From assembly GCA_038234715.1 (NCBI GenBank), contig JBBQTD010000007.1, positions 60,652 through 124,651 of the forward strand: a stretch of 64,000 nucleotides of DNA. The letters run 5' to 3'. The position numbers were made by a program, and so were the translations under genes. A model generated the notes under the pieces. It was given only the letters and a program-made list of their open reading frames with translations. It was not told the DNA's origin and searched no databases. Source of the DNA: SZAS-103 sp038234715 (GTDB lineage Bacteria; Pseudomonadota; Gammaproteobacteria; Xanthomonadales; Xanthomonadaceae). Shown piece after piece: positions 59,712 to 64,000 of the stretch. Numbering within the stretch: position 1 is the stretch's first letter; every line of letters starts with the position of its first letter.

Positions 59712-60584
59712 TTACTTGACCCGAATAGCAACCGCCGGCAATCCGCCCCCGCTGAGTTTCTGCTTGGCCTGTTCGAGTTCGCTCGCGGTTGCATACGGGC
59801 CCAGGCGCACGCGGTGCATTGCACCAGCCGGGGTCTGCACGATCTCGACGCGGCCCACCAGGCCGAGCATCGCGATGCGCGCCTTCAGGTCGTCGGCCTG
59901 CTTGTCGTTGCGAAACGCACCGGCCTGGAGCAGGTATTGGCCGCTCTTCGGGGTACTGGCCGCCGTCGCCGTCGCCATCGTCGCGGCTGCCGCAGCTGGC
60001 ACAGTCGCAGATGCCGTTGCCAGCGGCGGTGGCGGCACGTTCGGACTCGTGACCGGAGTTGTGGGCAGCTTCGAGCCGGGCGCAGTCGGTGCGACGGCGT
60101 TTGCCGTCGACACAATCGCAGTCGGTGCATTCGGACTGGCTGCGTTCGGCAAAGCGCTGGTCGGTGGATTCGCCGGAACCCCGGGAATGACCGCCGGTGT
60201 GGCCTGTTGTTTCGACGCGAGGCTCGCCGCGGCCTCGGCCTTGACCTGCGCGCTGAGCTCCTCGTCCGGAATAATCACTTCCTTCTCTGGCAGCAGCGCG
60301 TAAAACGTGTATTTCGGCTTCTTCGGCTCGGCCGGCGCCGCGGGAGATGCGGCAGCCGATGTCGCCGGATTTCCCTCGGGTGCAACGCCGGGATCCTTGG
60401 CGGCCGACGGTTGCGCGGCGGCGTTCGGGTGCGGCATCAGGTTGTCCATCGCGTGCGGCATCTTCACGTACAGCGTCACCGCGACCGCCGCGCCAATCAG
60501 CAATCCGGACAGCAACCAGACATAGCCAGGCACCGAGGATTCGCCGCTGCGTCGTGCCTGCTTCTTGCCGCGCTTTGCCGCCAT
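59712..60584 (-). CDS. FtsN-like SPOR-domain protein
   Basis: 290 aa. A short basic cytoplasmic N-terminus (KRGKKQARR), one membrane helix (VPGYVWLLSGLLIGAAVAVTLYV), a long Ala/Pro/Thr-rich periplasmic linker (residues ~50-215), and a C-terminal SPOR domain (SGQYLLQAGAFRNDKQADDL ... VRLGPYATASELEQAK). SPOR binds denuded peptidoglycan at the septum. It follows argS by a base or so, as is usual for FtsN-like genes in Xanthomonadales. Confidence 0.9.
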   Translation of the reverse strand: MAAKRGKKQARRSGESSVPGYVWLLSGLLIGAAVAVTLYVKMPHAMDNLMPHPNAAAQPSAAKDPGVAPEGNPATSAAASPAAPAEPKKPKYTFYALLPEKEVIIPDEELSAQVKAEAAASLASKQQATPAVIPGVPANPPTSALPNAASPNAPTAIVSTANAVAPTAPGSKLPTTPVTSPNVPPPPLATASATVPAAAAATMATATAASTPKSGQYLLQAGAFRNDKQADDLKARIAMLGLVGRVEIVQTPAGAMHRVRLGPYATASELEQAKQKLSGGGLPAVAIRVK

Positions 60585-60585
60585 T

Positions 60586-62277
60586 TCACATCACCTCGGG
60601 GGCGCTGACGCCCAGTAATTCGAGTCCGTTGAAGAGTACCTGCCGCGTCGCGACACTGAGCGCGAGGCGCGCATCGCGCAGCGCCACATCGTCGGCGACC
60701 AGGATCGGCTGCGCGTTGTAGAAGGTATGGAACGCGTATGCGAGATCGCGCAGGTATTGCGCGAGCGCATGCGGTTCGAGCTGTGCTGCGGCATCCTCGA
60801 CGGTCTCGGTATAGCGCGAGATCGCGACCATCAGCGCCTGTTCGTGCGCATCGCTGAGGCGCGCTAGTTGCGCAATCCCGTTGTCCTGGTCGTAGGCGTA
60901 GCCCTTCTCGCCGGCCTGGCGCAGCAGGCTGCACACCCGGGCATGCGCGTACTGGATGTAGAACACCGGGTTGTCGTTGCTCTGCGCGCGCGCAAGGTCG
61001 ATGTCGAACGTGAGCTGCGAGTCCGACTTGCGCGCGATCAGGAAATAACGCGTTGCATCGCGTCCGGCTTCGTCGATCAGGTCGCGCAACGTGAGGTAGC
61101 TGCCCGCGCGCTTGGACAGCTTCACTTCCTCGCCGCCGCGCATCACCGTGACCATCTGGTGCAGCACGTACTCGGGCCAGTTCTTCGGGATGCCGCGCTC
61201 GAGGGCCTGCAATCCGGCGCGCACCCGCATCAGGGTGCCGTGGTGGTCCGCGCCAAGTTCGGTGACCGCGCGCACGTAGCCGCGCTGCCACTTGCTGAAA
61301 TGGTAGGCGACGTCGGGCACGAAGTAAGTGTAGCTGCCGTCGGACTTGCGCATGACGCGGTCCTTGTCGTCGCCGAAATCAGTGCTGCGCAACCACAGCG
61401 CACCGTCTTGCGCATAGACATGGCCGGCGGCCTCAAGCGCTTTCACCGTCGCCTCGACCTGGCCGTCGGCATACAGCGACGATTCCAGGAAGAACATGTC
61501 GAAGCGCACGCCGAAGGCTTCCAGGTCGCTGTTCTGTTCGGCGCGCAACGCCGCGACCGCATGCCGGCGGATCGCATCGAGATCGTTCGGGTCCCGCGCG
61601 GTGGCGCGCACCGCGTCGGCGGGTTTCGCGCGATTGCCCAACAGGTACTCGCGCGCAATATCGAGGATGTATTCGCCACGGTAGCCGTCCTCGGGCCAGC
61701 CCGGGTCGCCGGGAAAGATCCCGCGGCAACGCGCCTGCACGGATTTGGCAAGGTTGTCGATCTGCGCGCCGGCGTCGTTGTAGTAGTACTCGCGCACGAC
61801 CTGCCAGCCGGTCGCTTCGAACAGCCGCGCGAGGGTGTCGCCGATCGCCGCCGCGCGGCCATGGCCGACGTGCAACGGACCGGTTGGATTGGCCGACACG
61901 TATTCGACTCCGACGCGCACGCCGTTTCCGGTCGTGCTGCGACCGTACGCGGTGCCGAGGCGCAGGACCTCGCCGACTTCGCGATGCCATGCGGCTTCGG
62001 TGAGGAAAATGTTGATGAAGCCTGGCCCCGCAATCTCCACGCGCGCGACATCGGCGTTCGCCGGCAACGCGTCAACGATCAGTTGAGCGAGCGCGCGCGG
62101 ATTGCGGCGCGCTAGCTTCGCGAGCGCCATCGCAAGGTTCGTCGCGAAATCGCCGTGATCGCGGGTCTTTGTGCGGTCGACCGCGATCGGCGGCATCGCA
62201 AGGTCAACCGGCAACGTGCCGGACGCGCGCAGGGCTTCGATCGCGGAAGTCAGCAACGCGCGTAGTGCATCTTTCAC
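60586..62277 (-). CDS. argS: Arginyl-tRNA synthetase
   Basis: Class I synthetase, 563 aa. The HIGH motif is PLHVGHGRAAAIGD (HVGH), and the second signature is EEVKLSKRAGSYLTLRDL. N-terminal additional domain (DRTKTRDHGDFATNLAMALAK) and C-terminal DALR anticodon-binding domain (YIQYAHARVCSLLRQA) are complete. Coupled to the SPOR gene downstream. Confidence 0.96.
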   Translation of the reverse strand: MKDALRALLTSAIEALRASGTLPVDLAMPPIAVDRTKTRDHGDFATNLAMALAKLARRNPRALAQLIVDALPANADVARVEIAGPGFINIFLTEAAWHREVGEVLRLGTAYGRSTTGNGVRVGVEYVSANPTGPLHVGHGRAAAIGDTLARLFEATGWQVVREYYYNDAGAQIDNLAKSVQARCRGIFPGDPGWPEDGYRGEYILDIAREYLLGNRAKPADAVRATARDPNDLDAIRRHAVAALRAEQNSDLEAFGVRFDMFFLESSLYADGQVEATVKALEAAGHVYAQDGALWLRSTDFGDDKDRVMRKSDGSYTYFVPDVAYHFSKWQRGYVRAVTELGADHHGTLMRVRAGLQALERGIPKNWPEYVLHQMVTVMRGGEEVKLSKRAGSYLTLRDLIDEAGRDATRYFLIARKSDSQLTFDIDLARAQSNDNPVFYIQYAHARVCSLLRQAGEKGYAYDQDNGIAQLARLSDAHEQALMVAISRYTETVEDAAAQLEPHALAQYLRDLAYAFHTFYNAQPILVADDVALRDARLALSVATRQVLFNGLELLGVSAPEVM

Positions 62278-62349
62278 GGGGAAATTCCACGGGTGGCGGC
62301 ATAGTCTAGCGGCTCACGGCGTCGAAGGCTGCGTCCGCACCCGGATTGA

Positions 62350-63390
62350 TCAACACCCGGACAGTTGCCGATAGGCCGCGATCACCGCGTCGCCATTGGC
62401 TGGCGGCTCGGTCGCGAACTGCGCGCGCAACGCGGCGCTGACCGCACGCACGCGGGGCGCATTGGCGATCTTGCCGGCGCCGAACACCCGCTCGCCTTCG
62501 CGCGACGAGAAATGGTGCAGTTCGAAGAAGTAGCGTTCCTGGCCGTCGCTGAGGAAGCCCAGGCACGGCCGCGCCGACGCCCGCGCATCCAGTGCGCGAC
62601 GCTCGCGCATTTCGCGTTCGCTGCATAGCCGCACTGCGCTGTCGGCAAGCTCGGGGAACGATTCTCCCGCGTTCGCGGTATCAAGGTCGGCCGCGATGCG
62701 CGCGAGGATCAGGGCGGGTTCCACCGCGGGATCCTGTCGCCATTCCGGCGCGACCTGGTCCAGCCACCCGGGCAGGTGCCGCGCGAGCGCACCCCCACCC
62801 ACCGCAGCTTCGGCTGAATTGCTCAGCGGCCGGGCGAACATGCCGAACGTGCTGCCCGCGATCATCAGCTCCATCGCGACGTACAGCATGCGGTCTTGCT
62901 CGCGGTTGTATCCGCAGCTGTCGAGGATGCGCAGGGTTTCGGCGATGCTGGCCGCCTCGTTGCCGCCGACTGGCCCCGGCACGTCGATCGGTTCGCGCTG
63001 GCGCAGGTCATGGCAGGCCGCGAAGAGCGCGAGCTTGAGCCAGTCGTCCAGTGGCAGGGCCGCGTAACCGAGCACCGCCTCGTATGCGCGTAGCCGGCGA
63101 TCGGCGATCTCCAGCACATGGCCTTCGTTGTGATAGACGTGGAAGTCGCTTCCGAAACTGCCGTGGCGCAAGCCCAGGCGCGCCAGACCTAAAACAAATG
63201 CATCGCCCGCACGGTCGAGGCTGGGTGCGACATCGTTGCCGAAGTGTTCGAGCAGGCGCTCGCGCCGACGCTGCATCCACGCGAGGATTTCCGGGCGGCG
63301 CTGCGCTACCAATGCGCGCGCGGCGTTGGCGTCGGGCAGGTCGCGCTCGCTCGCATCCGGCGGAAACAGGCTGGAATATCCGAGGATCAC
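62350..63390 (-). CDS. HD-superfamily-like metal-dependent hydrolase, 346 aa
   Basis: Soluble protein with likely metal ligands spaced as in HD domains: His in FHVYHNEGHVLEI, His-Asp in LFAACHDLRQREPID, and Asp in AADLDTANAGE. A motif EAASIAETLRIL also fits. The exact family is not recognised. Start ATG 63390; a single gene 72 bp before argS on the same strand, possibly co-transcribed. Confidence 0.7.
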   Translation of the reverse strand: MILGYSSLFPPDASERDLPDANAARALVAQRRPEILAWMQRRRERLLEHFGNDVAPSLDRAGDAFVLGLARLGLRHGSFGSDFHVYHNEGHVLEIADRRLRAYEAVLGYAALPLDDWLKLALFAACHDLRQREPIDVPGPVGGNEAASIAETLRILDSCGYNREQDRMLYVAMELMIAGSTFGMFARPLSNSAEAAVGGGALARHLPGWLDQVAPEWRQDPAVEPALILARIAADLDTANAGESFPELADSAVRLCSEREMRERRALDARASARPCLGFLSDGQERYFFELHHFSSREGERVFGAGKIANAPRVRAVSAALRAQFATEPPANGDAVIAAYRQLSGC

Positions 63391-63599
63391 GGCAGGATGA
63401 TCGCGATCAATCCGCGGCGTGCGGCCGAGTGCCGCGGCCGCAGTATAAGCGCCTGCGCGGCGCGTGCGCCTGCCGGTCCAGCCATGATCGCCTGCCGATG
63501 CCGGTCGCCACGATGGCGCGGACGGGTGATTGCGGGCCCACTTGCAACGGGCTCCGGCGCGACTGCGTCAATCGCGCTTGCGGTTGCTGCGGGGCGGCG

Positions 63600-63764
63600 T
63601 CAGACCCAGCCGCGCGCGGCGAGGGAGCACGGCGGTCCGTCGCCGACCACGAAATGGTCGAGCAGACGAATTTCCACCATGGCCAGCGCATCGTGCAACC
63701 GCAGCGTCACCGCGCGGTCGGCGGCACTGGGTTCGTTGCTGCCGCTGGGATGGTTGTGGCCGTT
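63600..63764 (-). pseudogene. radC: radC, C-terminal fragment
   Basis: HNHPSGSNEPSAADRAV then LRLHDALAMVEIRLLDHFVVGDG match the last ~50 residues of RadC, with the JAMM motif HxH-x7-S-x2-D complete, and the tail SLAARGWV is regular. Everything before HNHPSG is non-homologous, so the fragment is cut close to 63764. This fits insertion of the element to the right into radC; the N-terminal half is expected on its other side, outside the window. Confidence 0.8.
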
Positions 63765-64000
63765 ATGTGCCCCTGATTGTTTTGTGCCGTCGCCATGGAT
63801 GGGCTTGATGCGCAAGGCGTTCTTGCCAGTGTCGGCCACATAACGCTGGCTTAGATTCAGGCTCTCACCTCCTGTCGTACCACAGAGGGGTGATTGTCAT
63901 GTTGGAGCATTACTTCGTGCGGCCGGCGACGGCCGATCGGCTTCGGGCACTTTGGCTCGGTCCGGCGATCAGCCGGTACGCCGAGTGGCTTTCGGATCGC
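63762..64000 (+). mobile_element. Left end of a tyrosine-recombinase mobile element inside radC
   Basis: The inverted pair GTTATGTGCC (63762 on) and GGCCACATAAC (63834-63844) sits just inside the radC break. The recombinase starts at 63899. The element runs off the window. The right end and any target duplication are not visible. Confidence 0.6.
63899..64000 (+). CDS. Tyrosine recombinase/integrase, N-terminal part (cut by window end)
   Basis: 34 codons: MLEHYFVRPATADRLRALWL, then GPAISRYAEWLSDR. This is the start of the integrase type often found as the first of three consecutive tyrosine recombinases in RIT-like elements, as I recall the family. The catalytic domain lies outside the window. 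GAGGGG 9 bp upstream supports the start. Confidence 0.6.
   Translation, partial: MLEHYFVRPATADRLRALWLGPAISRYAEWLSDR

Overview
The window is high-GC, densely coded DNA from a gammaproteobacterium of the Xanthomonadales type (Xanthomonadaceae/Rhodanobacteraceae). Pointers are the Ax21-family outer membrane protein, a complete oleABCD cluster, the argS-ftsN-like-radC neighbourhood, hemD-hemX-hemY, secB-gpsA and ubiJ-ubiB. Species cannot be named from this window. No tRNA, rRNA, CRISPR array or complete insertion sequence was seen.

Layout. 1-5.8 kb: a cut TPR-sulfotransferase, a PQQ-type sugar dehydrogenase, a membrane diguanylate cyclase, a PEBP-like protein and uppP. 6-11.7 kb: a nitrogen-control block with glnA behind a sigma-54 promoter and two NtrC-like sites, an unknown membrane-anchored protein, then ntrB-ntrC with an NtrC box touching the ntrB start codon. 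11.7-17.7 kb: periplasmic Cu/Zn SOD, GNAT, a methyltransferase, repeat array 1, a FadI-type thiolase and a DUF4349 lipoprotein. 17.7-21.8 kb: cupin-hemY-hemX-hemD (minus) and a thioesterase. 22-28.7 kb: rhodanese, secB, gpsA, Ax21, trmL, an SDR, a dead M16 peptidase and a DUF4156 lipoprotein.

28.8-36.3 kb: oleABCD (head-to-head condensation of acyl-CoAs to long-chain olefins), a DUF1328 micro-protein and ubiJ-ubiB (ubiquinone synthesis). 36.3-45.8 kb: a TPR protein, truC, repeat array 2, a secreted DUF3160 + CapA-like pair, MAPEG, arfB and an acyltransferase. 45.9-50 kb: the glyoxylate shunt, aceB-aceA, with a divergent LysR regulator. 50-59.3 kb: comM, ubiK, glnB (PII), speE, speA, an HIBADH-like dehydrogenase and an MBL-fold hydrolase. 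59.3-64 kb: repeat array 3, an FtsN-like SPOR protein, argS, an HD-like protein, and a radC gene apparently cut by a mobile element whose tyrosine recombinase runs off the end.

Nitrogen logic: NtrB/NtrC, PII (glnB) and adenylylatable GlnA are all present, and the DNA sites indicate NtrC activation of glnA and autoregulation of ntrBC. aceB/aceA and the thiolase point to growth on fatty acids or acetate.

The most unusual signal is three intergenic tandem arrays (13.7, 38.9 and 59.5 kb). Their sequences are unrelated, yet all share a 21-bp half-unit (42-bp unit), with short dyads in the half-units. 21 bp is two turns of B-DNA and seven codons, so the units are both helically phased and frame-neutral. 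I know of no described element family that matches this.
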